The notes beneath the pieces were generated by a model. It did no database searches and was not told the DNA's origin. It was given only the letters and a program-made list of their open reading frames with translations. Made by a program: the position numbers and the translations under genes. DNA of 64,000 nt from an uncultured Pelagibacteraceae bacterium. GTDB taxonomy: Bacteria > Pseudomonadota > Alphaproteobacteria > Pelagibacterales > Pelagibacteraceae. The DNA lies in contig CACMFU010000003.1 in the NCBI GenBank assembly GCA_902613065.1, positions 47,835 to 111,834 on the forward strand. The letters are read 5' to 3'. This document shows positions 8,887 through 18,338 of this stretch, one piece after another. Within the stretch, counting starts at the first letter, position 1, and each line of letters starts with the position of its first letter.

Positions 8887-10074
8887 ATGAGTACAGAAAA
8901 TAATCCTGATAAAATTTATAAAGATTCAATAAGAATATTGACAGATTTGATTGCTTTCAAAACTATTTCTGGAAACGATAATAATAGTCTCATTAATTAT
9001 TGTGATGATATTTTAAAAAATTTAGGAGCAACTTCATTTAGAATTTTTGATGGTGATAAAAAAAGAGTTAATCTTTTTGCTTCTTTAAAATCTAAAAACG
9101 GAAATGGTAAAAAACCTATTATTCTTTCAGGTCATACAGATGTAGTCCCTGTTTCAAAAGGCTGGTCTACTGATCCATTTATTGCAACTATAAAAAATGA
9201 GAAATTATTTGGGAGAGGTTCTTGTGATATGAAAGGTTTTATTGCATGTGCTCTAGCATATGCTCCTGTATTTAAAGAAAATAATTTAGATAGAGACATT
9301 CACTTTTCATTTACATTCGATGAAGAAACCGCATGCATCGGCGCACCATTATTAATAAAAGAATTAAAAAAAAGAGATATTAAAGATGGAATTTGTATTA
9401 TTGGTGAACCAACCAATATGAAAATCATTGATGCTCATAAAGGTATGAATGAATATACAGTTCACTTTGGAGGTTTAGCAGGTCATAGTTCTAAACCAGG
9501 CCAAGGTGTTAATGCAGTTGAATATGCATCGAGGTATGTAAACAAATTACTAGAAATTAGATCAAAACTAAAAGATAGAGCTCCTAAAGATTGTATATTT
9601 AATCCACCATATTCTACATTATCAGTTGGTGGAGTTTCGGGTGGTATAGCTCATAATGTTATTGCTGATAAATGTAAAGTTGAATGGGAAACTAGACCTG
9701 TGGTCAGAGAAGATGGAGATTTTGTAAATCAAATAATAGACGATTATGTTGATAAAGAATTATTGCCAGAAATGAAAAAAGTTTTTTCAGATGCTTATAT
9801 TAAAAAAGAAATTATAGGCGAAGTAGTTGGATTTAATAGATTGAACGATTCCGAGGCTTGTGAATTTGTTTCTAGTATAACTGGTGACAATTCAAGAGAA
9901 GCTGTTTCGTTTGGAACAGAAGCTGGACTCTTTCAAGAAGTTGGTATTAGCACTGTAGTTTGTGGACCAGGTTCGATTGAACAGGCTCATAAAATTGATG
10001 AATATATAGAACTTAGTGAATTAAAGAAATGTCTAGACTTCTTAAAAGGTGTAAAAGATAAATCTATAAATTAA
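8887..10074 (+). CDS. argE: Acetylornithine deacetylase (M20 family)
   Basis: 395-residue Zn-dependent M20 amidohydrolase that releases ornithine from N-acetylornithine in arginine synthesis. Metal-ligand motifs seen: SGHTDVVP, GRGSCDMKGF with the bridging Asp, the EET catalytic Glu region (FDEETACIGAP), IIGEPT, and a late HKIDEY His. The dimerisation 'lid' domain runs from about residue 190 to 300 (GLAGHSSKPGQGVNAVEYA). The 3' end overlaps the convergent aldehyde dehydrogenase by four bases. DapE is the alternative, but the sequence reads closer to alphaproteobacterial ArgE. Confidence 0.85.
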   Translation: MSTENNPDKIYKDSIRILTDLIAFKTISGNDNNSLINYCDDILKNLGATSFRIFDGDKKRVNLFASLKSKNGNGKKPIILSGHTDVVPVSKGWSTDPFIATIKNEKLFGRGSCDMKGFIACALAYAPVFKENNLDRDIHFSFTFDEETACIGAPLLIKELKKRDIKDGICIIGEPTNMKIIDAHKGMNEYTVHFGGLAGHSSKPGQGVNAVEYASRYVNKLLEIRSKLKDRAPKDCIFNPPYSTLSVGGVSGGIAHNVIADKCKVEWETRPVVREDGDFVNQIIDDYVDKELLPEMKKVFSDAYIKKEIIGEVVGFNRLNDSEACEFVSSITGDNSREAVSFGTEAGLFQEVGISTVVCGPGSIEQAHKIDEYIELSELKKCLDFLKGVKDKSIN

Positions 10075-11504
10075 TTCCAACCACCTACAGATTTAACTTC
10101 TAGAAATTCAAGCAATCCTTCTTTACCTGCTTCCCTTCCAATTCCAGAATGTTTAAAACCTCCAAAAGGTGCATCAACTGCAATACCAGCACCATTTACA
10201 TCAACCATTCCAGATCTAAGTTTTCTGGCAACTCTTTGTACTTTTTCCTTATCTTGAGTTTGAATATAGTTTGTTAATCCATAATCAGTATCATTTGCGA
10301 TTTTAATTGCCTCTTCTTCAGTTTCAAATGGAATAACAGATAAAACAGGACCAAATATTTCTGTTCTTGCAATTTCCATTTCATTTTTTACATCTGCAAA
10401 AACTGTCGGTTTTACATAATAACCATCATTTAATCCGTTTGGTTTTCCAATTCCACCTGCAACTAATTTTGCTCCCTCATCTATTCCTTTTTGAATTAAG
10501 CCTTGAATTTTATTGAATTGAGTTTCAGAAATTACAGGACCAATATGCTCTCCATTTTTATTTGGATCATCTACTTTAAATTCATTTGCGTATTTTTTCA
10601 GTCTTTCTATCGCTTCATTATATATTGATTTTTCAACAAGCATTCTTGTAGGAGCATTACATGATTGTCCTGAATTTCTAAAACATCTAAATGCACCTCT
10701 TTCAATTGCTTCAGCATCAGCATCTTCAAATATAATATTTGCACCTTTTCCTCCTAGTTCCAAACTTACTCTTTTGAAGTCCTTTGCAGCATTTTGAGAA
10801 ATTAAAGCCCCTGCTCTTGTAGAGCCAGTGAATGAAATCATATTAACATCGGGGTGACTTGTTAATGCATCTCCAGTTATTGCCCCATCTCCATTTACTA
10901 AATTAAAAACACCTTTTGGAAATTTTGCTTCATCTATTAACTCAGCTATAATCATTGCCGATAAGGGTGCTAGTTCTGAAGGTTTTAAAATCATAGTACA
11001 ACCAGAGGCCAATGCAGGAATGACTTTTAAAGTAACTTGATTTATTGGCCAGTTCCACGGTGTTATCAATGCACACACACCTTTAGGCTCGTATATTATT
11101 CTTTGATTTTTTGCATGATCTCCCAAAGGTTTTTCGAATTCAAATTCTTTTAGATAACGAATAAATGATTTTGTATGACTTGCGCCAGTTCCTGTTTGTA
11201 GTTTTGAAGCAAAGTCCTTTGGTGCTCCCATCTCTTGAATAATTGCATCTGTAATATCATTCCATCTTTTTTTATATAATGAATAAAATACTTCTAATAA
11301 TGACAATCTTTCTTCTTTAGAGGTAAATCCCCAAGTTTTAAATGCTTCTTTAGCTGCTAAAACTGCATCATTAATGTCTTCCTTGCTGCCTAAAGAAATT
11401 ACTGCACAATTTTTTTCTGTTGCTGGATTTATGACCTCAATATCTTTTGGGTTTTTTGGAGGAACCCATGAACCATTAATATAAAAATTTCTCTTTTCAA
11501 TCAT
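10071..11504 (-). CDS. NAD(P)-dependent aldehyde dehydrogenase, copy 1
   Basis: 477-residue ALDH-superfamily enzyme oxidising an aldehyde to its acid. Seen: cofactor region TPWNWPINQVTLKV, SFTGSTRAGALI, catalytic Glu in SLELGGKGANI, nucleophilic Cys in NSGQSCNAPTRM, and EIFGPVLSVIPF with the C-terminal GGFKHSGIGREAG. It lies about 20 bases downstream of the agmatinase-family gene, so gamma-aminobutyraldehyde or guanidino-aldehyde substrates are possible but unproven. A close paralogue of equal length is at 35923-37356, pointing to an in-genome duplication with specialisation. Confidence 0.9.
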   Translation of the reverse strand: MIEKRNFYINGSWVPPKNPKDIEVINPATEKNCAVISLGSKEDINDAVLAAKEAFKTWGFTSKEERLSLLEVFYSLYKKRWNDITDAIIQEMGAPKDFASKLQTGTGASHTKSFIRYLKEFEFEKPLGDHAKNQRIIYEPKGVCALITPWNWPINQVTLKVIPALASGCTMILKPSELAPLSAMIIAELIDEAKFPKGVFNLVNGDGAITGDALTSHPDVNMISFTGSTRAGALISQNAAKDFKRVSLELGGKGANIIFEDADAEAIERGAFRCFRNSGQSCNAPTRMLVEKSIYNEAIERLKKYANEFKVDDPNKNGEHIGPVISETQFNKIQGLIQKGIDEGAKLVAGGIGKPNGLNDGYYVKPTVFADVKNEMEIARTEIFGPVLSVIPFETEEEAIKIANDTDYGLTNYIQTQDKEKVQRVARKLRSGMVDVNGAGIAVDAPFGGFKHSGIGREAGKEGLLEFLEVKSVGGWN

Positions 11505-11524
11505 GCGCGCAAACTATCCTTTCT

Positions 11525-12478
11525 TCATGATTTTGCAAATAAATTTGTTAATTCATAAACAATTGTTGCTGCAGCAAGAGAGGTGACTTCTGCATGGTCA
11601 TAAGCAGGCGCAACTTCTACTACATCTGCAGAAATCAAATTTAAACCTGATAAACCCCTAAGGACATTTACCATTTCTCTTGTGGTCATTCCTGCAATTT
11701 CAGGTGTTCCTGTTCCTGGCGCAAATGCTGGATCTAATACATCAATATCAATGGACAGATATAATGCATTATCACCTACTCTATTTTTTATTCTTTCAAC
11801 AATTTTATCAATTCCTTCTGTTTGAAATTCATCACAATGAATAATTTTAAATCCAAAGCTTTCATCATTTTTTATATCATCTCTGCTATAAAGTGGACCT
11901 CTTATACCTACATGCATAGAGGCGTCATCTAAAAATAAATTTTCCTCACGGGCTCTTCTAAATGGAGTGCCGTGGGTATATGGTGCTCCAAAGTAGGTAT
12001 CCCAGGTATCTAAATGGGCATCAAAATGAACAAGTGATACAGGTCCATTATTCTTTTTATTGGCTGCCCTAAGTAAAGGCACAGCAATTGTGTGATCTCC
12101 CCCAAGGCTTATTATTCCTCCAACTTTATTTAATAAATCGGTTGCCCCTACTTCAATTTGTTTGATGGCTTCATCAATGTTAAATGGATTACAAGTGATA
12201 TCACCTGCATCTGCAACTTGTTGTACTTTGAATGGTTCTACGTCATAATTTGGATGATAATTAGTCCTTAAATGTCTAGATGCTTGTCTAATACTTTGTG
12301 GGCCAAATCTTGCACCTGGTCTATAACTAGTTCCTGAATCAAATGGAACTCCAACAATTGCAACATCACAACTTTCTACATCTCTTAGCTCAGGTAATCT
12401 TGCAAATGTAGAAGGGCCCGCATATCTTGGGACTTCTGTGCCACTAACAGGCTGAATAGGTTTTTTAGACTTTATCAT
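11525..12478 (-). CDS. speB: Agmatinase/arginase-superfamily ureohydrolase
   Basis: 317-residue ureohydrolase; agmatinase turns agmatine into putrescine and urea. All Mn-ligand motifs are present: SLGGDHTIAVPLLR, VHFDAHLDTWD, and LSIDIDVLDPAFAPGTGTPE. N-terminal FGPQSIRQASRHLR is typical of the agmatinase/guanidinobutyrase branch. The start codon overlaps the stop of the 44-residue upstream gene (12475-12609) in an ATGA arrangement, and the ALDH follows closely. Other guanidino acids are plausible substrates for this branch, so the exact substrate is open. Confidence 0.85.
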   Translation of the reverse strand: MIKSKKPIQPVSGTEVPRYAGPSTFARLPELRDVESCDVAIVGVPFDSGTSYRPGARFGPQSIRQASRHLRTNYHPNYDVEPFKVQQVADAGDITCNPFNIDEAIKQIEVGATDLLNKVGGIISLGGDHTIAVPLLRAANKKNNGPVSLVHFDAHLDTWDTYFGAPYTHGTPFRRAREENLFLDDASMHVGIRGPLYSRDDIKNDESFGFKIIHCDEFQTEGIDKIVERIKNRVGDNALYLSIDIDVLDPAFAPGTGTPEIAGMTTREMVNVLRGLSGLNLISADVVEVAPAYDHAEVTSLAAATIVYELTNLFAKS

Positions 12479-12609
12479 TTTAGTAATAAGAATATTATTA
12501 GAATGATCCAGAAAAAGGGATAATAGAAATATATGTATTTTTTTGCAAACATCTTAGGCACTGACTCATGATCTCTATTAATATTTTTTTTTCTTTTTCT
12601 TTTTTTCAT
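12475..12609 (-). CDS. Small 44-residue single-pass membrane protein gene upstream of agmatinase
   Basis: Reading the minus strand from the ATG at 12609 gives a 44-residue product: a very basic start (MKKRKRKKNINR), a short polar stretch, then a strongly hydrophobic, aromatic C-terminus (YIYFYYPFFWIILIIFLLLK) that would span the membrane once. The TGA stop shares the bases ATGA with the agmatinase start at 12478, the layout expected of translationally coupled genes. Positive charges first suggest an N-in topology. No family recognised. It fills most of the 184-base space between agmatinase and the divergent gene at 12663. Supported by position and composition only. Confidence 0.55.
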   Translation of the reverse strand: MKKRKRKKNINRDHESVPKMFAKKYIYFYYPFFWIILIIFLLLK

Positions 12610-12662
12610 TAAATAAATCCTATCACATTCATATTATATCTAATATCATCAAAATTATTAAA

Positions 12663-13394
12663 ATGAGATACATTATATTAATATTTCTATTATTTTTTAA
12701 TTTTTCTTATGTAAATGCAGATGCAATATATAATTTGATTAAAATTCCTAATTTAGAAGTTCATAGGGTTGATAATTTAAATGGTATCAAATATTTGGTA
12801 TCGAAAAGAGGTTTTGTAATAGGTGATACAAATAATATTAAATGTAACGGTATAAATAATAGTGATTTGGATCGTGAATTTAATACAATTCAAAATAATC
12901 TAAGGGATTATAACTCAAATTTTTTAAGGAAAATAAATTTGAAATTTGTAGTTCTATGCAAAAACTTACAAATTTCAGGCATTAATACAGGAGGTATACC
13001 AGATAATAAATTCAGAACTTTAATCTTAGACTTAACATTTAACCAAAACCATTTCGAAAGAATGATCCATCATGAAATATTTCATATGATTGACAACAGT
13101 TTTCCAGAGCTTTTTAAAAAAAATAAATGGAGTGAACTTAATAATAAAGATTTTTCCTACGCATCATGTTCTACATGTACTGATTTATTAGGTTTAGATT
13201 TAGAAATTACGAAAGGCTTTTTAACAGAATATTCAATGAGCACAGCTGAAGAAGATATGGCTGAAATTTATTCATTATTAAAAACAAACTTTAAAGAAAT
13301 AGATTTATTAATTAAAAAAGATAATATTTTAACTAAGAAGAAAAATTTCTTAATTAATGGTCTTAAAGAAATAGATGAAAAGTTTATTTTTTGA
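12663..13394 (+). CDS. Secreted/anchored HExxH protein, putative gluzincin-type metallopeptidase
   Basis: 243-residue protein with an N-terminal signal sequence (hydrophobic IILIFLLFFNFSYVNADA) and a zinc-protease motif, HHEIFH at about residue 138, followed some 55 residues later by EYSMSTAEEDMAEIYSLL; the EDMAE Glu is a good candidate for the third ligand. A CSTC pair lies between them. The family is not one I can name, and proteolysis is inferred from the motif. The stop is immediately followed by the ATG of the cyclophilin gene, suggesting both act in the envelope. Confidence 0.65.
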   Translation: MRYIILIFLLFFNFSYVNADAIYNLIKIPNLEVHRVDNLNGIKYLVSKRGFVIGDTNNIKCNGINNSDLDREFNTIQNNLRDYNSNFLRKINLKFVVLCKNLQISGINTGGIPDNKFRTLILDLTFNQNHFERMIHHEIFHMIDNSFPELFKKNKWSELNNKDFSYASCSTCTDLLGLDLEITKGFLTEYSMSTAEEDMAEIYSLLKTNFKEIDLLIKKDNILTKKKNFLINGLKEIDEKFIF

Positions 13395-14042
13395 ATGATA
13401 AAAAAAATTAAACCATCGCTATCTGAAAAAATATTATTTATTTTTCTTATTCTGCTTATTATTTTAACTTTAGGTTCATTTTATATATTAAGTAATAAAT
13501 GTCTTTTTGTAAAAAAAATCGATTTAAATAACATTGATTTTAAAGATAAGCAGAATATTGCAATTATGGAGGTTGAATGCGGTAAAGTTCTAATAGAATT
13601 AGATCCTAAAATTGCACCTAAAGCTGTAAATCGATTTAAGAAGTTAATAAATAGAGGTTCCTATAATGGTTCAACTTTTTATCGAGTAATAGAAAATACT
13701 TTAATACAAGCTGGAGATATTGAATATGGAAATGTATCTAATCTAAATTATTCTAAAGTAGGAACTGGTAAATCTGGTTTAGGAACAATTAAATCTGAGC
13801 TTAGTAGTAATTTTTTATTTAATGCTGGCTCTGTGGCTTTTGCAAGGAAAGATCAATTCGACACAGAAGATAGTGAATTTTTTATTACTTTAATAGATAT
13901 ACCAATATATCAAGGTGAATATACTCCAATTGGAAGAGTAATTGCAGGGATGGACTCTTTAAAAAAAATTAAAGCGGGAAATAAATCAACCTATGTATTA
14001 AAGCCTGATTATATTAAAAATCTAAAGTTATTAGTTAACTAG
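13395..14042 (+). CDS. Membrane-anchored cyclophilin-type peptidyl-prolyl isomerase
   Basis: 215-residue cyclophilin with a single N-terminal membrane anchor at about residues 14-34 (ILFIFLILLIILTLGSFYIL), so the domain would face the periplasm. Cyclophilin blocks seen: APKAVNRFKKLINRG, YNGSTFYRVIENTLIQAGD, AGSVAFARKDQFDTEDSEFFITL and GEYTPIGRVIAGMD. Some substrate-pocket residues differ from Escherichia coli PpiA, for example FYRVI rather than FHRVI. Overlaps the convergent fused dehydrogenase gene by 12 bases at the 3' end. Start directly abuts the preceding gene's stop. Confidence 0.85.
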   Translation: MIKKIKPSLSEKILFIFLILLIILTLGSFYILSNKCLFVKKIDLNNIDFKDKQNIAIMEVECGKVLIELDPKIAPKAVNRFKKLINRGSYNGSTFYRVIENTLIQAGDIEYGNVSNLNYSKVGTGKSGLGTIKSELSSNFLFNAGSVAFARKDQFDTEDSEFFITLIDIPIYQGEYTPIGRVIAGMDSLKKIKAGNKSTYVLKPDYIKNLKLLVN

Positions 14043-16253
14043 AGGTTTTCCAGTTGATAATGTGTGTTTAATTCTATCTTGGGTTTTACTTGTCTCAATT
14101 AATTTCATGAAAGCATCTAACTCTAATTTAAACAACTGATCTTCTGTAAGCGTTTTATCTATAGTTGTATCACCACCACTTAAAACATTTGCTAGCTCTG
14201 TTCCAACCATCATTCCATGATCTAATATAATTTTATCGTTATACAGTTTTTCTAACATACCAACCATTTTGTCTTTTAAAGATTTGCCAGATAAATTAAA
14301 TGTGCATTCTTTTGGAGGAGTAAATTCTTTATTTTGATCCAAAATTTTTCTAGCTTCATTTAATAAACTATTTCTGCTCATAATTTTTTTATTTTCAGGG
14401 ATTAAATACTTTAGAGGTTCAGCTTCTACTGGAGATGTTGCAGTTTTTGCATAACCAATGATATCAAAAACTTTTAAAGGTGCAAAATCTGGATCATTTT
14501 TTGCCTCGTCTGTTTGAGACCATCTCCATAACATTTCTTTACATCCTCCTCCAGCTGGAACTAAACCAACCAATGTTTCAACTAATCCAACAACAATATT
14601 TGTATGGGAAGCAACAAAGTTACTTTGAACTAAAACTTCAAAACCCCCTCCAAGTGTAAGACCTGATGGTGCTGAAACTACTGGAAATTTTGAGTATTTT
14701 AAGTGTTTACATGTTTCTTGAAAATAACCGACAAATTTTTCTATTGATTTAAAGTCACCTTTATCTGCAAAATTCATAGTATATGTTAAATTAACACCAG
14801 CAGAAAACTGCATACTTTCATTAATAATTATCAATGGTTTGTCTGTAGCGTTTTTTAAAGAGTCCATTGAGTCATAATCCAAAGCGTTTGCTTTAGTTGT
14901 AAATTCGACAATGTTAAATTCAGGAAATCTGTAAATTTCAGCAGAATTATTTTTATCAAGTTTAAGGGCTCTTGGTTTAATTTTTCCTAAAGTTTCAATT
15001 TCAGTATATTGTTGTCTCTCACCATAAAAATTTTCATCTTTGGATTTTGATAAATTTTCTAAAAATTTATTTCCCTCAAAATTATCAATTTTTTGAAAAA
15101 AATTATTTACTCCAATTTCTTTTAACATTTCAAAAGGCCCTCTAGACCAATTGAAACCAAGTCTCATTGCTTCATCAATATCGTTAAATTTATCTGTAAT
15201 GCCTGGAACTAACGAAGAAGAATATTTTATTATTTTAGAAATTACTGACCAAGCATAATCTCCATATTTATCACCACGATTAATTAATTTTTTTAAATCA
15301 ACATTTTCAGATTTAATATCTATTTTTTTTGAAGGAGAATATTCCCCAGTTTCAAGATTGATGGCCTCTAAAATTTTCTTGCCACCCTCTTTATTCATTC
15401 TATAAAATCCGCCTTTTCCTTTTCGACCAGTATATCCGGTCTCTATTAATTTTTTTACAAGTGGCATTTCTCTTGCTACAGGTTGAAATGGATCACTTTC
15501 AGGTAACTCTTTAATAAAACTTTTCAATACATCTGCCATTAAATCAATACCAATTAGGTCATACAATCCAAACACTCCAGTTTTAGGTATACCCATTGGT
15601 CTGCCAAAGACAGCGTCAGCCTCTTCTACACTAAGCTTCATATTAAATGCTTCGGTCATTGCAATTTGCATTGCGTAAACTCCAATTCTATTACCTAAAA
15701 ATCCTGGAGTGTCATTACAGATAATTGCGCCTTTACCTAAGTCTATTTCACAAAAGTCTTTTAAAAGTTTAACTTTATCTAAATCACTTTCATTACTTTT
15801 TACTATTTCAAGTAAATCCATGTATCTAACAGGATTAAAGAAGTGAGTTATGCAGAAATCCTTTTTGTCTTGCTCAGATAATTTTTCTGATAGAACACTT
15901 ATTGGAATAGATGAGGTATTAGATGAAACAACAGATTCTTTTTTTCTATGTTTAAAAATTTTTTCGTAAATATTATGTTTTATATCTATTCTTTCTACAA
16001 CAGCTTCTACAATCCAATCTGCATTCGAAACCACATCAAAGTTTTCTTCAATGTTTCCTACATGTATATTATCTAATTTTGATTTATCTATTAACAATGG
16101 AGGTCTAGATTTTCCTATTCTCTCTTTAGCCTTTTGACTAATTTCTGTAGTTAAATCCAACAAAGTAACAGGAACATTTGCGTTACATAAATGTGCAGCT
16201 ATACCGCTCCCCATTGTTCCAGAACCAATTACAACTACATTATTTATTTTCAT
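14031..16253 (-). CDS. Fused 3-hydroxyacyl-CoA dehydrogenase / enoyl-CoA hydratase
   Basis: 740-residue fatty-acid oxidation enzyme. The N-terminal half is NAD-binding dehydrogenase (VVIGSGTMGSGIAAHL, SSNTSSIPI, HFFNPVRYMDLLEIV, NDTPGFLGNRIG, then GRKGKGGFYR). The second half holds a crotonase-like domain at roughly residues 440-620, with SAGVNLTYT, LGGGFEVLVQS and GLVPAGGGCKEM. This order, dehydrogenase first, is the reverse of FadB/FadJ, so I avoid those names. Acts on acyl-CoA in the cytoplasm. Overlaps the cyclophilin gene at its end; start lies beyond a 57-base gap from the transporter operon. Confidence 0.9.
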   Translation of the reverse strand: MKINNVVVIGSGTMGSGIAAHLCNANVPVTLLDLTTEISQKAKERIGKSRPPLLIDKSKLDNIHVGNIEENFDVVSNADWIVEAVVERIDIKHNIYEKIFKHRKKESVVSSNTSSIPISVLSEKLSEQDKKDFCITHFFNPVRYMDLLEIVKSNESDLDKVKLLKDFCEIDLGKGAIICNDTPGFLGNRIGVYAMQIAMTEAFNMKLSVEEADAVFGRPMGIPKTGVFGLYDLIGIDLMADVLKSFIKELPESDPFQPVAREMPLVKKLIETGYTGRKGKGGFYRMNKEGGKKILEAINLETGEYSPSKKIDIKSENVDLKKLINRGDKYGDYAWSVISKIIKYSSSLVPGITDKFNDIDEAMRLGFNWSRGPFEMLKEIGVNNFFQKIDNFEGNKFLENLSKSKDENFYGERQQYTEIETLGKIKPRALKLDKNNSAEIYRFPEFNIVEFTTKANALDYDSMDSLKNATDKPLIIINESMQFSAGVNLTYTMNFADKGDFKSIEKFVGYFQETCKHLKYSKFPVVSAPSGLTLGGGFEVLVQSNFVASHTNIVVGLVETLVGLVPAGGGCKEMLWRWSQTDEAKNDPDFAPLKVFDIIGYAKTATSPVEAEPLKYLIPENKKIMSRNSLLNEARKILDQNKEFTPPKECTFNLSGKSLKDKMVGMLEKLYNDKIILDHGMMVGTELANVLSGGDTTIDKTLTEDQLFKLELDAFMKLIETSKTQDRIKHTLSTGKPLVN

Positions 16254-16310
16254 AAAAGAGATTTCTTATATTAAATTGAGACTGAGTAGGAAATAAAATA
16301 AATGTCATAA

Positions 16311-18338
16311 CTACTGCTGTAAACTTGCTAATTCATCAATATTAATATGACATCTAATAGCATTACCATTTTCACCTATTTGCCATGGTGGAACCTCTAA
16401 ATTACAAATATCGCCTATTTTCCTAGGGCATCTTCCTTGAAAAGAACAGCCTTTCTCAGGGGGTTTTTCCTCTACTATATCCTCAGCTACTAATTTTGGT
16501 TTTATATCTGGATCTGGTTCCAAAACGGCACCTAATAATACTTCAGTATAAGGATGTGATGGAAATTTGTAGACATTTTGAGAAGGACCAATTTCACATA
16601 ATCTTCCTTGATATAAAACTGCAACTCTATCACTGATTGCTCTAACAACAGCCAAATCATGAGAAACAAATACATAAGTTGTTCCTAGATCTTCTTTTAA
16701 TTGTTGTAATAAGTTTAAAACAGCTGCTTGGACCGAAACATCTAATGCTGATGTAACCTCATCGCACAAAATTATATCTGGCTTAGCAGCAAATGCTCTT
16801 GCAACTGCAACTCTTTGTTTCTCACCACCGGATAGTTGTCTCGGGTATCTTGACATATAAAATTCTCCTAACCTTACTTTTTTTAGTAGATCGATTATAT
16901 TTTTTTTTAATTCTTCTCCTGATAAATTAAAATACAACTTTAGAGGCTGAGAAAGTATTTGTTCAACAGTGTGGTTTGGATTTAATGACTCGTCCGGATT
17001 TTGAAATATGAGTTGTATTGCTCGCAGATCATTTGGATTTCTCATTTTTAAATCAGAAGATAATATACGATCATTTTCAAATTTAATTTGACCATCTTTT
17101 GTTTTGAGTAAACCAGCAATTGATTTTAAGATAGTAGATTTACCACTTCCAGACTCACCAACCAGTGCAATAGTCTCTCCTTTTTTTATATCTATATTTA
17201 TATCTTTAACTGTTGGGTTTTGATCAGAGATTTTATTTAATAATTGATCAAAAAATTTCTGCTTTGCATAACTAATTGAAACATCCTTTAATTTTAAAAC
17301 TTCAATTTCTTCACTATTATTTGATTTTTTTGTTATTGAAGTTTGTAAATTATTATTTTGATTTATTAATTCTTTATGATTAAAACATCTGACATTGGTA
17401 TCTAATTCTTTAATATGTTCCAGATCTGGTGAATTTTTTTTACAATGATCAGTTGCTAAGTTACATCTATCATAAAAACTACAACCTTCATTTATGCTTC
17501 CAGGCTGGGGTTGGCTTCCTGGCATAGAAGCTGGAAGTCCAGCTAGTGAGAGTTTAGGTATCGATTTTAACAATCCATAAGTATAAGGATGAATAGGTTC
17601 CTTTAATATTTTTCTTGCTGGTCCTTCTAAAACAATTTCTCCCGCATACATTACAACTATTCTATCACTGACTTGTGCTATAGCTCCAAGGTCATGACTA
17701 ACATAGATCATAGATGTTCCAGTATCTTTTGCTATAAATCTTAATAGTTCTAATACATGCGCCTGTGTTGTAACGTCTAATCCAGTAGTTGGCTCATCTA
17801 ATAAAAGTAAATCTGGTTTGCCAGCCAATGCCATTGCGACAGCCACTCTTTGTTGCTGCCCTCCAGAAAGCTCGTGTGGATAACGAAAAGCCATAGTTTC
17901 TGGTGAAGGAAGTCTAACTTTATTTAGTAACTCCGAAATTTTTTTATCTCTCTCTGTTTTATTTAGATCTGTATGTAATCTTAATGCTTCATCAATTTGG
18001 TATCCAATTTTTAAATTAGGTGTTAATGCTTGTCCTGCATTTTGAGGTATCATGGCTATTTTTCTACCTCTAATTTTTTCTAGCTGTCTACTGCTCATCT
18101 TCAATAAATCCTCAGATTTAAAGAGGCATTCACCCTTAAGAGGAAATAAGCCTTGTTTTATATAGCCCATCATTGCAAGTGCTAATGTGCTTTTTCCAGA
18201 ACCCGACTCCCCTACGATCCCTACAGTCTCTCCTTTTTTTATATTTGTTGAAACATTTCTAAGTATTGAAATTTGTTTGCCCTTCTGACTGTTAAATCCA
18301 ATTGATAAATTTTTAATACTTTCAATTATTTCACTCAT
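16311..18338 (-). CDS. Dipeptide/oligopeptide-type ABC transporter, fused double ATPase
   Basis: 675-residue ATPase with two complete ABC cassettes in one chain, equivalent to DppD plus DppF. Cassette 1: Walker A GESGSGKSTLA near residue 45, signature LSGGQQQRVAVAMALAG, Walker B LLLLDEPTTGLD. Cassette 2: GESGSGKSTIL near 400, LSGGEKQRVAVARAFAA, IILCDEVTSALD. Each ends in the oligopeptide-family C-terminal extension with clustered Cys (CSFYDRC..., CSFQGRC...). Stop and start lie directly next to dppC. Powers uptake for the permeases and binding protein upstream; substrate unknown. Confidence 0.93.
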   Translation of the reverse strand: MSEIIESIKNLSIGFNSQKGKQISILRNVSTNIKKGETVGIVGESGSGKSTLALAMMGYIKQGLFPLKGECLFKSEDLLKMSSRQLEKIRGRKIAMIPQNAGQALTPNLKIGYQIDEALRLHTDLNKTERDKKISELLNKVRLPSPETMAFRYPHELSGGQQQRVAVAMALAGKPDLLLLDEPTTGLDVTTQAHVLELLRFIAKDTGTSMIYVSHDLGAIAQVSDRIVVMYAGEIVLEGPARKILKEPIHPYTYGLLKSIPKLSLAGLPASMPGSQPQPGSINEGCSFYDRCNLATDHCKKNSPDLEHIKELDTNVRCFNHKELINQNNNLQTSITKKSNNSEEIEVLKLKDVSISYAKQKFFDQLLNKISDQNPTVKDINIDIKKGETIALVGESGSGKSTILKSIAGLLKTKDGQIKFENDRILSSDLKMRNPNDLRAIQLIFQNPDESLNPNHTVEQILSQPLKLYFNLSGEELKKNIIDLLKKVRLGEFYMSRYPRQLSGGEKQRVAVARAFAAKPDIILCDEVTSALDVSVQAAVLNLLQQLKEDLGTTYVFVSHDLAVVRAISDRVAVLYQGRLCEIGPSQNVYKFPSHPYTEVLLGAVLEPDPDIKPKLVAEDIVEEKPPEKGCSFQGRCPRKIGDICNLEVPPWQIGENGNAIRCHINIDELASLQQ

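Noticed and set aside
14031..16253. FadB or FadJ
   Set aside because: Domain order is dehydrogenase first and hydratase second, the reverse of FadB/FadJ.
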